A program made the position numbers and the translations under genes. A model generated the notes under the pieces. That model saw nothing but the letters and a program-made list of their open reading frames with translations, was not told the origin of the DNA and did no database searches. DNA of 64,000 bases from Dyadobacter crusticola DSM 16708. Its GTDB lineage: Bacteria > Bacteroidota > Bacteroidia > Cytophagales > Spirosomataceae. The stretch spans positions 186,001 through 250,000 of the forward strand of contig NZ_JNJB01000001.1 of assembly GCF_000701505.1 (NCBI RefSeq), in the 5' to 3' direction. Shown one piece after another: positions 17,357-26,685 of this stretch; position 1 is the first letter of the stretch; each line of letters starts with the position of its first letter.

Positions 17357-18436
17357 TTATAGATTGATTTCAAAAGGAATGCCGAATCTTTTGGCAAGTT
17401 CTTCCAATGACAAAACGACGGGTTCCAATAAAGAGATTCCATTCACGCTTCTATCTGCTTCCATTTCACGCTCAGGGTCACCCGGTATAATTACTTTATG
17501 CCCTTCTACCGCCCTTGCGCCTCTGAATGCACGGATCCATTTGTCCATATCTATCTTAAAATCCTCAGCAGGACGAAAAGCATCCACCCGCATTGCACCT
17601 AAAAAATGCCCGGTACCTAAACCGACACCTTCCTGTGCAGACATGAACCCGGCGGTCGCAAACGGCGGTACCCACGGCCCAAAGTTAGCACCTGAAAGTA
17701 CGCCTGAAAAGATATCGACGATCGCGCCGAGGCCGTAACCTTTGTGACTTCCATGCTCACGGTCAGAACCCAGAGGCAACAATCCGCCACCACTTTTCAC
17801 CGCATTGGAATCCGTTGTCGGGTTACCCGCTGCATCCTGGGCCCAGCCAAGTGGAGCCGGCAAATTCTTACGTTGCAATATCTCAAACTTGCCATAAGCA
17901 ACAGCAGTGGAAGCGAAGTCAGCCACGAATGCGGGTTCTTCCTGTGCAGGTACTGCCACTGCCACCGGATTAGTCCCGAGCAATTTATCCAACGAAAAAG
18001 TGGGCGTAACCAGCGGTGCCGCATTGGTCATTGTCCAGCCGATCATATCCTTCTGCAGCGCAAGCATAGCGTGGTACCCCGCAATCCCGAAGTGATTCGA
18101 ATTCCGGACCGACACCCAGCCTGAGCCAACTTTCTCTGCCTTATCCATCGCAACTTCCATTGCTTTCGGTGCCACTACTAGTCCAAGCCCGCGGTCTCCG
18201 TCCACCACAGCTGTGCTCGGCGTTTCATAGACCACTTTTACTTCGGGTGCAGGATTCAATCTCCCGTGGTCGTACAGGCGCACATACCCTGCGAGCCTGG
18301 CTATTCCATGCGAATCGACCCCGCGCAGATCAGCACTTACCAGGACCTCGGAGGCAAGCTTAGCTTCTGCCGGCGGGCAGCCTATGGCCAGAAATACTTC
18401 CTCGGTAAAATGTTTCAAATAACTGGCCTGATACAT
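17357..18436 (-). CDS. Malate/L-lactate (LDH2/MDH2-type) NAD(P)-dependent dehydrogenase
   Basis: A 359-residue cytoplasmic oxidoreductase of the Ldh2/MdhC fold, unrelated to classic lactate dehydrogenases. Family motifs are SADLRGVDSHGIARL (catalytic His near residue 45), VSVRNSNHFGIAGYH, GTNPVAVAVPA, and DREHGSHKGYGLGAIVDIFSGVLSGA. Members reduce 2-oxoacids such as oxaloacetate, pyruvate, diketogulonate or ureidoglycolate, and the substrate is not determined by these motifs. The frame is open to 18508, but the ATG at 18436 (MYQASYLKHF) matches the usual start. The next upstream gene is divergent, 165 bases away. Confidence 0.88.
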   Translation of the reverse strand: MYQASYLKHFTEEVFLAIGCPPAEAKLASEVLVSADLRGVDSHGIARLAGYVRLYDHGRLNPAPEVKVVYETPSTAVVDGDRGLGLVVAPKAMEVAMDKAEKVGSGWVSVRNSNHFGIAGYHAMLALQKDMIGWTMTNAAPLVTPTFSLDKLLGTNPVAVAVPAQEEPAFVADFASTAVAYGKFEILQRKNLPAPLGWAQDAAGNPTTDSNAVKSGGGLLPLGSDREHGSHKGYGLGAIVDIFSGVLSGANFGPWVPPFATAGFMSAQEGVGLGTGHFLGAMRVDAFRPAEDFKIDMDKWIRAFRGARAVEGHKVIIPGDPEREMEADRSVNGISLLEPVVLSLEELAKRFGIPFEINL

Positions 18437-18601
18437 ATACGTCAAATGAGTGAACTTCTTTTTATTTTTACCGTGGTTATCAGCGTAACTTTTGCTGCCG
18501 GGGTGCAAATATCCAAAATTCGTTCGGCTTCGTCCAAAAATTCGTTACCTAGTTCTGATAACAGCTGCTCGCCCTTTTTGCCTGAATGGACCTCAAATTA
18601 A

Positions 18602-19228
18602 ATGGAAATAAAGAATTCTATCCTTAAAAGGATTTTCAGCTATTTTATTCGCGGGCTAGTGCTTGTAGCGCCGCTGTATGCTACCGGGCTCCTGATATGG
18701 ACGGGTGTCGAATTTCTTGACAACATTATCCCGATCGACATTCCGATTTCGAATCAGCAGTCGGTGTACCTGCCCGGCCTGGGTGTGCTGATCATTGTGC
18801 TCGGGATCATTTTGCTCGGGTTTCTTTTTTCAACGATCATTCCGCAGTCGTTTTTCAAGTTTACCGAAAGGATCATGCGGCGCATTCCATTGGTAAGCCT
18901 GATCTACTATTCCATCAAGGATCTGATCCTGGCTTTCGTGGGCGACAAAAAGAAGTTTAACCAACCCGTTCTGGTCACCATTTACAAGGATACCGAGATC
19001 AAGAAAATCGGCTTTATCACTCAAAACGACCTCTCTCATCTTAAAATAACGGATCACGTGGCTGTTTACATGCCCTTTTCATATTCCTTGTCCGGGGAGC
19101 TTTTCATAGTGCCTGCCGCGTTGGTTGTACCTATTGAATCCTCATCTACTGATATCATGAAAATGATCATTTCCGGAGGCGTTTCCGTAAAAGTTTCCAA
19201 GGAGGAAACACCTGAGGAAGAGGGCTGA
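18602..19228 (+). CDS. DUF502 family membrane protein
   Basis: A 208-residue protein with two membrane helices near the N terminus (about 13-35 and 58-80) and a soluble C-terminal part. The motifs GLVLVAPLYATGLLIW, RIPLVSLIYYSIKDL and a run of short beta strands after it are those of DUF502. The function of the family is unknown. It is divergent from the dehydrogenase gene, with 165 bases between, and stands alone on the plus strand. Confidence 0.85.
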   Translation: MEIKNSILKRIFSYFIRGLVLVAPLYATGLLIWTGVEFLDNIIPIDIPISNQQSVYLPGLGVLIIVLGIILLGFLFSTIIPQSFFKFTERIMRRIPLVSLIYYSIKDLILAFVGDKKKFNQPVLVTIYKDTEIKKIGFITQNDLSHLKITDHVAVYMPFSYSLSGELFIVPAALVVPIESSSTDIMKMIISGGVSVKVSKEETPEEEG

Positions 19229-19286
19229 GCAGGAGTTTAAATAGGCAACATTGCAACACTTCTGCCCGTTTAAGAGAATGATTCCC

Positions 19287-19294
19287 TATATTTG
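19287..19294 (+). promoter_or_regulatory. Possible -7 box (TATATTTG)
   Basis: A perfect match to the Bacteroidota -7 consensus TAnnTTTG, 18 bases before the ATG at 19313. No clear TTTG box lies at the expected -33 distance, so this is only a candidate. Confidence 0.35.
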
Positions 19295-19312
19295 AAACAT
19301 TCTATTTGTGCT

Positions 19313-19927
19313 ATGAGAAAGCTGCTGCTTATCGTTTTTTTTTCTGTTTTCGGGAGTCTGACGGCATGGTCACAGGACCATTACGATCCCGTAAACGCGC
19401 CTACAAGTGAGGAATTATTTCTGAAACAGGGAAATTCGAGCAGGGTGATCGCCAGTCCCGGGCAAAAATACCTTGTCCTCGACGCTTCTCCCGCAATCGG
19501 TGGATTCCATCGTTACCGATTCTTCCCAGGTGACAATATCAAGTTCAGAATGCGGAATGAAACGATCAAATTTAACGAAACCATTGCGAGCGTTTCCGAC
19601 AGTTCATTTACCATCGGAATAGTCAACGATGCCGTGAACCGGGTCGACTACCAGGAGATTCTGTTGAAAGATGTCCGGTTGATGAAAGTTTCCCGGAATA
19701 TCCCTTTTATATCCCAGGCAGCGCCGCTGCTGCCGCTCGCCGGGCTCATATTTATCGGTGCCGATTTTTTCAACAAAGGCATTGATAACAAACGCTTTAC
19801 CACTGATACTTCTTCCCTTGTTATAGGCGGCTCCATGATGCTCGCCGGGTATGTTTGTTACCGGCTCACATTTTCTTCCCTGAAAATCAACAACCGTAAC
19901 AAGCTGAAAGTACTGGAAACCTATTGA
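19313..19927 (+). CDS. Exported protein of unknown function
   Basis: I do not recognise a family. The 204-residue product begins with a signal peptide (MRKLLLIVFFSVFGSLTAWSQ). A mainly beta middle part follows, in which short strands around RYRFFPGDNIKFRMRN are seen, and then two hydrophobic stretches near the C terminus (about residues 135-152 and 168-185). The in-frame TTG at 19292 is a worse start than the ATG at 19313, which places the signal peptide first. It lies between DUF502 and aroA with no sign of coupling to either. Confidence 0.7.
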   Translation: MRKLLLIVFFSVFGSLTAWSQDHYDPVNAPTSEELFLKQGNSSRVIASPGQKYLVLDASPAIGGFHRYRFFPGDNIKFRMRNETIKFNETIASVSDSSFTIGIVNDAVNRVDYQEILLKDVRLMKVSRNIPFISQAAPLLPLAGLIFIGADFFNKGIDNKRFTTDTSSLVIGGSMMLAGYVCYRLTFSSLKINNRNKLKVLETY

Positions 19928-19975
19928 ACTGCGTGCGCAGCATTGCCGCATTTATTTGAAATCTGATTTTTTAAA

Positions 19976-21217
19976 GTGAAATCTATTCTCGTTAGCCCCC
20001 CGCAGAAGCCGGTAAGAGCAGAAATCCAATTGGTAGCCTCCAAAAGCGAGTGCAACCGCGCACTGATCATCAATGCATTGACAGGCTTTCAATGCGAACT
20101 CTCCAATGTTTCCGAAGCCCGCGACTCACAAACGATGATGCGTTTGCTGGCTTCCAAAGATCCGGTAGCGGACGTAATAGACGCAGGTACTACCATGCGT
20201 TTCCTCACTGCATTTTATGCTGTTACCAATCAACTTAAAACAATGACCGGCACGGCACGGATGTGCGAAAGACCGATCGGGATTTTGGTAGATGCATTGC
20301 GAAAGCTGGGCGCTGACATTACATACGAGAACCAGGAAGGATATCCGCCTTTGAAGTTGAACGGATTTAGCTATTCCGGAAACCACCACCTGACCATGCG
20401 CGGCGACGTGAGCAGCCAGTATATATCTGCATTGCTGATGATCGCGCCCGAGCTGCCCAGCGGACTGACCATTCAACTCGAAGGCGAAGTAGGTTCGCGG
20501 CCTTATATCGAAATGACGCTGAACCAAATGGCGTATTTCGGGATCGAATACAAGGCTGACTGGCAGACCAACACCATTACAATTCCGCCATTGAAGTACC
20601 AGCCCAAACCTTATGCAATCGAGTCTGACTGGTCGGGTGCGAGCTATTGGTACAGCATCGTAGCTTTGGCTGAAAATGCAGAGGTGGAATTGCTGGGACT
20701 TAAAAAAGATTCATTGCAAGGCGATAGCGCCATTGTAGATATTATGCGTCACCTGGGTGTAGAAAGCGTCTTTACTGAACGAGGTGTTCTGCTCACGAAA
20801 ATTCCGGCTGCCGCTTCCATTGGCTGGGATTTCACCGATTGTCCCGACCTTGCTCAGACAGTTGCCGTTTGCTGCGCAGTTAAAAACATCCGTTTATCCA
20901 TGACCGGCGTGGAAAGTCTTAAAATCAAGGAGACTGATCGCGTATTTGCATTGCAGCAGGAACTGAAAAAGATAGGCGCTGAGTTGAAGGAGGTTGAAAA
21001 AGACCATCTATACGAAGTTACCTCGATCCCAGGTTTTGACTCAACCGAAATCCCTTCCATTCACACTTACGACGACCACAGAATGGCCATGGCATTTGCT
21101 CCGGCTGGAATGGTATCCCCGATCCGCATTGAGGAACCCGGGGTAGTGGTGAAATCGTATCCGGGATACTGGAAAGATCTCAGCAAAGTCACTGACTGGG
21201 AGGAAACCGAAATTTAA
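19976..21217 (+). CDS. aroA: 3-phosphoshikimate 1-carboxyvinyltransferase (EPSP synthase)
   Basis: Sixth step of the shikimate pathway: transfers enolpyruvyl from PEP to shikimate-3-phosphate. The 413-residue protein shows KSECNRALIINAL (phosphate-binding Lys, Ser, Arg), DAGTTMRFLTAFYA, DVSSQYISALLMIAP, KETDRVFALQQEL and YDDHRMAMAFAP near the C terminus, together the full set of family motifs. The N terminus has Ser-Glu-Cys-Asn-Arg in place of the more common Ser-x-Ser-x-Arg, a pattern I have seen in Bacteroidota members. The start is GTG (19976), as no ATG precedes the conserved first strand. It is followed 14 bases later by the FMN protein. Confidence 0.95.
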   Translation: MKSILVSPPQKPVRAEIQLVASKSECNRALIINALTGFQCELSNVSEARDSQTMMRLLASKDPVADVIDAGTTMRFLTAFYAVTNQLKTMTGTARMCERPIGILVDALRKLGADITYENQEGYPPLKLNGFSYSGNHHLTMRGDVSSQYISALLMIAPELPSGLTIQLEGEVGSRPYIEMTLNQMAYFGIEYKADWQTNTITIPPLKYQPKPYAIESDWSGASYWYSIVALAENAEVELLGLKKDSLQGDSAIVDIMRHLGVESVFTERGVLLTKIPAAASIGWDFTDCPDLAQTVAVCCAVKNIRLSMTGVESLKIKETDRVFALQQELKKIGAELKEVEKDHLYEVTSIPGFDSTEIPSIHTYDDHRMAMAFAPAGMVSPIRIEEPGVVVKSYPGYWKDLSKVTDWEETEI

Positions 21218-21231
21218 GCTAGAAGCTGTTT

Positions 21232-22824
21232 ATGGATCATTTGCTGGCCTTTTTCGCGCAGGTACCTGTCTGGGTTTATATTCTGCTCGTACCTGTTTTG
21301 ATCGCAATAAGGGATATCATCCAGCGCAAGCATACCATTCAGCATAACTTCCCGCTTGTCGGACATTTCCGGTACATGCTCGAAACCATCGGCCCGGAAC
21401 TTCGACAATACATTGTGGCAAACAACCGTGAAGAGTTGCCTTTCAACCGGCGCCAGCGGTCCTGGATTTATGCTTCTTCCAAAAAAGAGAACAATTACCA
21501 GGGTTTCGGGACGGATCAGGATATGCACGAGCCTGGATACGTACTCATCAAACCGGCTTTGCTGCCAAAAAGACTCGATTCCACCCACAACCACCATGTT
21601 AAAAACGGAAATGATCCGCACCATTACACAATTCCATCGCCAAAAATCATCGGCGCGTATCATCAGAGAAAAAGACCTTACCGCCCGCGCTCCGTTATCA
21701 ATGTAAGTGCGATGAGCTTTGGCTCACTCTCCTCCCGTGCAGTGGAGGCGCTTAACAAAGGCTCTTACGAGTTTGGAAACTTCCACAATACAGGCGAAGG
21801 AGGGCTTTCTCCATATCATAAGTTTGGCGCCGACGTGGTTTTCAATATGGGTACCTCCTATTTCGGTGTCCGTGATCATGAAGGGAATTTTGTAATGGAA
21901 AAGCTGATCAAAATGACGCAGGAGAATCCTTGTGTCAGGTTGATTGAGTTGAAACTATCACAAGGCGCAAAGCCCGGAAAAGGCGGCGTGCTGCCGGCAA
22001 GTAAGATTTCCGCCGAAATCGCAGAAATTAGGGGTGTGCCAATGGGCGTCGACGTGGTGTCACCACCCTACCACAGTGCCTTTGAGGATGTAAGGGGAAT
22101 GATCGACTTTATTGAGCAAATGGCGGAGAAAACCGGTTTGCCGGTTGGTATCAAATCAGCAGTCGGAAAAGTGGAAATGTGGGAACAATTGGCTGATTTA
22201 ATGGTAGAAACAGGAAAAGGCCCCGACTTTATCGCCATTGACGGCGGAGAAGGAGGTACCGGTGCCGCGCCGCCTTCGTTCGCCGATCACGTGGCCCTGC
22301 CGCTGGTATATGCATTCACAACTGTTTACAAAATTTTTCAGCGAAGGAATCTCACTGACAAGATAACGTTTATAGCCTCCGGTAAGCTAGGCCTGCCTGC
22401 ACAGGCCGTGATGGCATTTTCAATGGGAGCAGATATTATTAATGTAGCCAGAGAAGCAATGATGTCAATCGGCTGCATTCAGGCGCAGATTTGTCACACG
22501 AACCGCTGCCCCACTGGCATTACCACCAACAACAAATGGCTGGAATCGGGCATTGACCCCGCATTGAAAAGCGCGCGTTTTAATAACTATATGAAAACGC
22601 TCGCCAAAGAGATCATTGAGATTACGCACGCAGCAGGGTACGAACATCCGTGTCAATTTGGAATGAATGATGTCGACATTTCAATGGGTGATCACAACCG
22701 GACAATCTCGCTGGCAGACAATTACGGGTATCTCAAAACCATTGTTCCCTATCCTGGCTTTAAAGCCTTGCTGGAATGTCCACACCTGGGCGGGCGAAAA
22801 ATCCCGGATGAAAAAGTAGCCTAG
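21232..22824 (+). CDS. FMN-binding glutamate-synthase-family protein
   Basis: A 530-residue protein corresponding to the FMN/synthase half of glutamate synthase, without the glutaminase domain. One N-terminal membrane helix (about 8-25) anchors it. The FMN barrel shows SAMSFGSLSSRAVEAL, GEGGLSPYH, LSQGAKPGKGGVLPASK, IDGGEGGTGAAPP, and the C-x5-C-x4-C iron-sulfur cluster motif in GCIQAQICHTNRCPTG. Such proteins are common in Bacteroidota and their actual electron donor and product are not settled. It directly follows aroA (14-base gap), suggesting co-transcription. Confidence 0.9.
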   Translation: MDHLLAFFAQVPVWVYILLVPVLIAIRDIIQRKHTIQHNFPLVGHFRYMLETIGPELRQYIVANNREELPFNRRQRSWIYASSKKENNYQGFGTDQDMHEPGYVLIKPALLPKRLDSTHNHHVKNGNDPHHYTIPSPKIIGAYHQRKRPYRPRSVINVSAMSFGSLSSRAVEALNKGSYEFGNFHNTGEGGLSPYHKFGADVVFNMGTSYFGVRDHEGNFVMEKLIKMTQENPCVRLIELKLSQGAKPGKGGVLPASKISAEIAEIRGVPMGVDVVSPPYHSAFEDVRGMIDFIEQMAEKTGLPVGIKSAVGKVEMWEQLADLMVETGKGPDFIAIDGGEGGTGAAPPSFADHVALPLVYAFTTVYKIFQRRNLTDKITFIASGKLGLPAQAVMAFSMGADIINVAREAMMSIGCIQAQICHTNRCPTGITTNNKWLESGIDPALKSARFNNYMKTLAKEIIEITHAAGYEHPCQFGMNDVDISMGDHNRTISLADNYGYLKTIVPYPGFKALLECPHLGGRKIPDEKVA

Positions 22825-22840
22825 CACACCACACACACTT

Positions 22841-23518
22841 ATGCAACAAACCACAACCACACTCTATCTCCTGCTTTTTCTCGTATCCTGCAACAATCCC
22901 GCTCCCCGGGAAAGCACTGCTTCACAGGATTTCTTCCCATTACATTCCGGCAATTATTCCGAATTCTTGGTTGAAAAAACCAGGTACCTTCCTGATCAGA
23001 AAACCGTAGCCGCTGCCAGAATACGCAGATCAGTAGAAAGCATTTTTCAACAACCCGACGGCCAGCAGGTATTCCCGATCACTTACGCCAGCATTACTGC
23101 CAATAACCAGTGGCAAACGGATTCCACCCACGCAGCCTGGCTTAGCCCGGACAAAGCTTTTGAGCAGGAGAATGGAAAGATCATATTAAAAATGCATTTT
23201 CCACTATCGGAACATTCGCAATGGGATTTCAATGCATACAATAATGCAGATGAAAGCGTCGCCAGGGCTACCAGGCTGAATAAGCCTTTTCAAGTGGGCA
23301 CGCAGTTTTATCCAAATACGGTATCCATTGTTTATCAGGACGATTCCACACTTTTGTCGCGAAAGAAGTATATTGAAATATATGCAGCGGACGTTGGTCT
23401 GATATACAGCGAGCGGCTTAACTTGCGCTACTGCCACGAAGCGGAATGCATTGGCAAGGGAATTATTGAATCAGGTTCGAAAGAAGTTTTTACAATCAGC
23501 AAAACGGGAAAACAATGA
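22841..23518 (+). CDS. Lipoprotein of unknown function
   Basis: I do not recognise a family. The 225-residue product begins with a signal of the lipoprotein type (LLLFLVSC, lipid Cys at residue 17). The rest is a mostly beta, Gln/Thr-rich domain with the recurring feel of a small beta-barrel or sandwich and no catalytic motif. It lies 16 bases after the FMN protein gene, and its stop codon overlaps the start of the subtilase gene (ATGA), so the two are translationally coupled. A role linked to the protease, such as a chaperone or accessory factor, is possible but only inferred. Confidence 0.75.
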   Translation: MQQTTTTLYLLLFLVSCNNPAPRESTASQDFFPLHSGNYSEFLVEKTRYLPDQKTVAAARIRRSVESIFQQPDGQQVFPITYASITANNQWQTDSTHAAWLSPDKAFEQENGKIILKMHFPLSEHSQWDFNAYNNADESVARATRLNKPFQVGTQFYPNTVSIVYQDDSTLLSRKKYIEIYAADVGLIYSERLNLRYCHEAECIGKGIIESGSKEVFTISKTGKQ

Positions 23519-25179
23519 TCAGAACTCTATCCATCACACTACTTTATTTTTTACTTACCTCGGACTTTGCATTTGCGCAAAGTGCACCGAGGTACCTGGT
23601 TCTTTTCAAAGACAAAGCAGGCTCCCCCTTTTCCATTGAAAATCCGGGCAGCTTCCTTTCCGAACGTGCAATCGCGCGCCGGAACAGGCAAAACATTCCC
23701 GTCACAACCGCCGATCTTCCGGTCAACCCGACCTACGTTGCAGCGGTAAAAGCAACAGGCGCCAAAGTGATTTACCCTTCCCGCTGGTTCAATGGCGCGT
23801 TGGTAGAAGCTTCTGCAACACAGCTCAATGCAATCAAAAAACTGGCTTTTTACAAAGGAATCGAACTGAACCTGCCGGTAGCCAATATCGGATCAAAATC
23901 GCCCGGAATCGAGCGCACGGCGGCTACGCATGAAAAGTTTGAAGCCGTGGAAGATGTCAACTACGGAAATATGAATGCGCAGCTCGCGTTAATGGGCGTA
24001 CCGGGAATCCACGCCAAAGGTTTTCACGGAGAAGGAATGCTGGTGGCCGTGATGGACAATGGATTTAACAACGGAAATCAGGTGGCCTTCCTCGAACAGC
24101 TGCGCACTGAAAACCGCATTGCAGATAGCCACGATTTTGTTGCCCGTGATGGAAATGTGTTCAACGACGGCTCGCATGGACTGCACGTACTTTCAACAAT
24201 GGCTGCTTACCAGCCAGGCACAATGGTCGGCGGCGCGTTCAAAGCTTCGTACGCATTGTATCAGACTGAACATAATCAGGGTGAATCGCCTTATGAGGAA
24301 ATTACCTGGCTACTGGCTGCCGAAAGAGCAGACAGTATCGGAGTGGATGTGATCAATACTTCATTGGGTTACTATTCCTTCGAGGGAGCATTTGATAATG
24401 CGGATTACAACTATACTTATGCTGATATGGATGGAAAAACGACCATTATCAGCCGTGCTGCACGTTTTGCAACACGCACCGGAATGCTCGTTGTAACTTC
24501 CGCTGGTAACGAAGGGAACAATGCATGGAGGTACATCACCGCTCCGGCCGACGTGGATTCAGTACTTACAGTCGGCGCTACTTTGTACGATCGCAGCTAT
24601 GCGTCGCTCAGTTCCATTGGTCCCAATGCAGCCGGCCTACAAAAGCCTGATATCGCGGCGGTGGGTGTTGGTGCGATCGTCGGTACTGTGTCAGGTACTC
24701 CCTCTTCCTCAAACGGAACTTCGTTCTCAGCCCCACTGATTGCCGGCCTGGCTACTATTCTGTGGCAGGCGCATCCGAACCTCACCGCTCAGCAACTGAT
24801 TTATGCATTGAAAAAATCGGGGCACAATGCGGCAAATCCGAATAATATGATCGGTTTCGGAGTGCCTGATGCAGCAAAAGCTGAGGAAATTATCGCAACC
24901 GAATTCGGTCCGCTGGGTTTAGAAAATTCGTCGTTGAGCAACATTTTGCTTACGCCAAATCCGGTCGCGGCGGATCTCACACTGACAATCCCTGTCACTT
25001 TAGTAGGCAAAATCGCGAGAGTCCGGATATATAATTTGAATGGAACTGCGAGATATGACAACCGGGAGCGACTTACTACGACGCACATTGTCCGGGCTGA
25101 CCAGCTTCCTACCGGCTTGTACGTACTGAGCGTGGAAGCCGATAATCAAAAACAAGTTCTGAAATTTATAAAGAACTAG
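23515..25179 (+). CDS. Secreted subtilisin-like (S8) protease with type IX sorting domain
   Basis: A 554-residue extracellular serine protease. After a signal peptide ending at FAFAQ (about residue 22) there is a propeptide-like region. The S8 triad follows: Asp in GMLVAVMDNGF, His in DGSHGLHVLSTMAA, and Ser in NGTSFSAPLIAGLATI. The last ~75 residues form a type A C-terminal sorting domain with LTPNPVAADLTL, IYNLNGTARY and LPTGLYVLSVEADNQKQVLKFIKN, the layout that sends cargo through the type IX system. It is coupled to the preceding lipoprotein gene and overlaps the end of the opposing Nudix gene by 14 bases. The PorW-like gene at 1.4 kb belongs to the matching machinery. Confidence 0.94.
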   Translation: MIRTLSITLLYFLLTSDFAFAQSAPRYLVLFKDKAGSPFSIENPGSFLSERAIARRNRQNIPVTTADLPVNPTYVAAVKATGAKVIYPSRWFNGALVEASATQLNAIKKLAFYKGIELNLPVANIGSKSPGIERTAATHEKFEAVEDVNYGNMNAQLALMGVPGIHAKGFHGEGMLVAVMDNGFNNGNQVAFLEQLRTENRIADSHDFVARDGNVFNDGSHGLHVLSTMAAYQPGTMVGGAFKASYALYQTEHNQGESPYEEITWLLAAERADSIGVDVINTSLGYYSFEGAFDNADYNYTYADMDGKTTIISRAARFATRTGMLVVTSAGNEGNNAWRYITAPADVDSVLTVGATLYDRSYASLSSIGPNAAGLQKPDIAAVGVGAIVGTVSGTPSSSNGTSFSAPLIAGLATILWQAHPNLTAQQLIYALKKSGHNAANPNNMIGFGVPDAAKAEEIIATEFGPLGLENSSLSNILLTPNPVAADLTLTIPVTLVGKIARVRIYNLNGTARYDNRERLTTTHIVRADQLPTGLYVLSVEADNQKQVLKFIKN

Positions 25180-25705
25180 TTTTCCGAACCATTCGCATAA
25201 TCGACTCGGAGTTATTGAATGCAGCCACTTCCGGGATTGGTATCCATTGAACGTCACGCGACTCGCTGTTGATGACGATCTGCGCATTTTCAGGTGCGAC
25301 AAATGCGAACCGGATATCATAATGTAAATGCGCCGGTAGTGCTTTGTTGGCCGGGATCAAATGCACGTCTACGTCGTAAATACCTGGTTTGGCAAGAATC
25401 AGATCATTGATCCCTGTTTCTTCCCAAACTTCCTTGCGCGCTACTGCTTCTACGTCAGGATCTCCGTCGCAATGTCCGCCGGGCTGAAACCATTGATTAA
25501 GCTTGAAATGGTGCATCAGCAAAATAGAAAGCCTGTCGGCCGAAAGTACCCAGCCCGACGCAGTAACATGCCCTTCCAGCAATGTTCTTTCAAAGCAATC
25601 TTCATTGTTTTCAACAAATGCAATCGTATCAACATACATCTGATTTTCCTCCTCATTCAGGGGCTGATACGATCTGAGCAATGCAAGCAAACTGTCGCGT
25701 TTCAT
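25166..25705 (-). CDS. Nudix hydrolase
   Basis: A 179-residue protein with one Nudix domain in the middle. The box reads GHCDGDPDVEAVARKEVWEETGI, that is G-x5-P-x7-K-E-V-W-E-E-T-G-I: the first Glu of the consensus is Pro and the Arg of REUxEE is Lys, while the metal-binding E-E pair is kept. Nudix enzymes cleave nucleoside diphosphates linked to another group; the substrate is unknown. The 5' end of the reading frame has a leading segment of about 45 residues that may be a substrate domain. It converges on the subtilase gene with a 14-base overlap of the coding ends. Confidence 0.85.
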   Translation of the reverse strand: MKRDSLLALLRSYQPLNEEENQMYVDTIAFVENNEDCFERTLLEGHVTASGWVLSADRLSILLMHHFKLNQWFQPGGHCDGDPDVEAVARKEVWEETGINDLILAKPGIYDVDVHLIPANKALPAHLHYDIRFAFVAPENAQIVINSESRDVQWIPIPEVAAFNNSESIMRMVRKTSSL

Positions 25706-25777
25706 CTAGGCTATCTGATTTTTTAATTCTATTTTCACCACAAGTTTAACATATCCAGCCCAAAACCGCCTTACTCT

Positions 25778-26683
25778 ATGAAGAAGCAACTACTCATTGT
25801 TTCACTCACACTACTACTTTCAACCTACGCGATTGCGCAGCGCACACCGGCGCCCAGCCAAGGTGCTCAGGTGATGCAAACAATCGGTGTAACCGATTTT
25901 ACGGTAAAGTATTCCCGCCCGATGCTCCGGAAACGCAAGGTTTTTGCAGACAGCTCGGTGCTCGCGCCATACAACCAGCTCTGGCGAACCGGAGCCAATT
26001 CTCCCACTACCATTGAAGTAAGTACAGAATTCACTTTCGGCGACAGAAAGGTACCTTCCGGAAAATACGCGTTGCTCTCGATTCCTTCCGGCACAGCGTG
26101 GACAGTGATTTTGAATAAAAACTATAACCAGGGAACAGAAGCTTACTCGGAATCGGAAGATGTGGCGCGGACACGCGTGGTACCTACCTCAGGTGAATTT
26201 ACGGAAGCTTTCAAGATCGACATTGAACCCGTTTCTGACAGTACCGGCTACCTGATCCTGTCGTGGTCTTCGGTTAAAATCCCGGTGCCGGTTTCAGTGC
26301 GCACCGAGTCGCTGACAATGAACTCATTGAACAAGATTATCGCTGAAAAGCCGGAGGATACTGCTGCATTGGAAAGTGCGGCGGGTTATTTGTTGTCAAA
26401 AGGGAAAGATCTCCCAATCGCACTTTCCTGGGCTGACAAGGCGATCGGTTTGAAAGAATCTTATTACAATATGTGGCTGAAAGCGTCTATTCTCAGCAAG
26501 CTGGGCAAATACAATGAGGCACTGCCGGTCGCACAAAAAGCATTGACCCTGGGCAATGCTTCGGACCAGGCTTTTACAGGTTTTTTCAAAGGACAAATAG
26601 AAAAAACGATTGCCGAGATACAGCCGAAGGTAACTCCGAAAGCCGTTGCAGGGAATGTAAAAGGCAAGAAGAAAAAGAAGTAA
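25778..26683 (+). CDS. Exported DUF2911 family protein
   Basis: A 301-residue protein with a cleavable signal peptide (ending AIAQ, residue 20). The DUF2911 core is visible from QGAQVMQTIGVTDFTVKYSRP through ADSSVLAPYNQLWRTGAN and FGDRKVPSGKYALLSIP; its function is unknown. The C-terminal third (about 180-290) is helical and resembles two TPR-like pairs, and the protein ends in a strongly basic KGKKKKK tail. It is convergent with the TRIC gene, only two bases apart. Confidence 0.86.
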   Translation: MKKQLLIVSLTLLLSTYAIAQRTPAPSQGAQVMQTIGVTDFTVKYSRPMLRKRKVFADSSVLAPYNQLWRTGANSPTTIEVSTEFTFGDRKVPSGKYALLSIPSGTAWTVILNKNYNQGTEAYSESEDVARTRVVPTSGEFTEAFKIDIEPVSDSTGYLILSWSSVKIPVPVSVRTESLTMNSLNKIIAEKPEDTAALESAAGYLLSKGKDLPIALSWADKAIGLKESYYNMWLKASILSKLGKYNEALPVAQKALTLGNASDQAFTGFFKGQIEKTIAEIQPKVTPKAVAGNVKGKKKKK

Positions 26684-26685
26684 TC

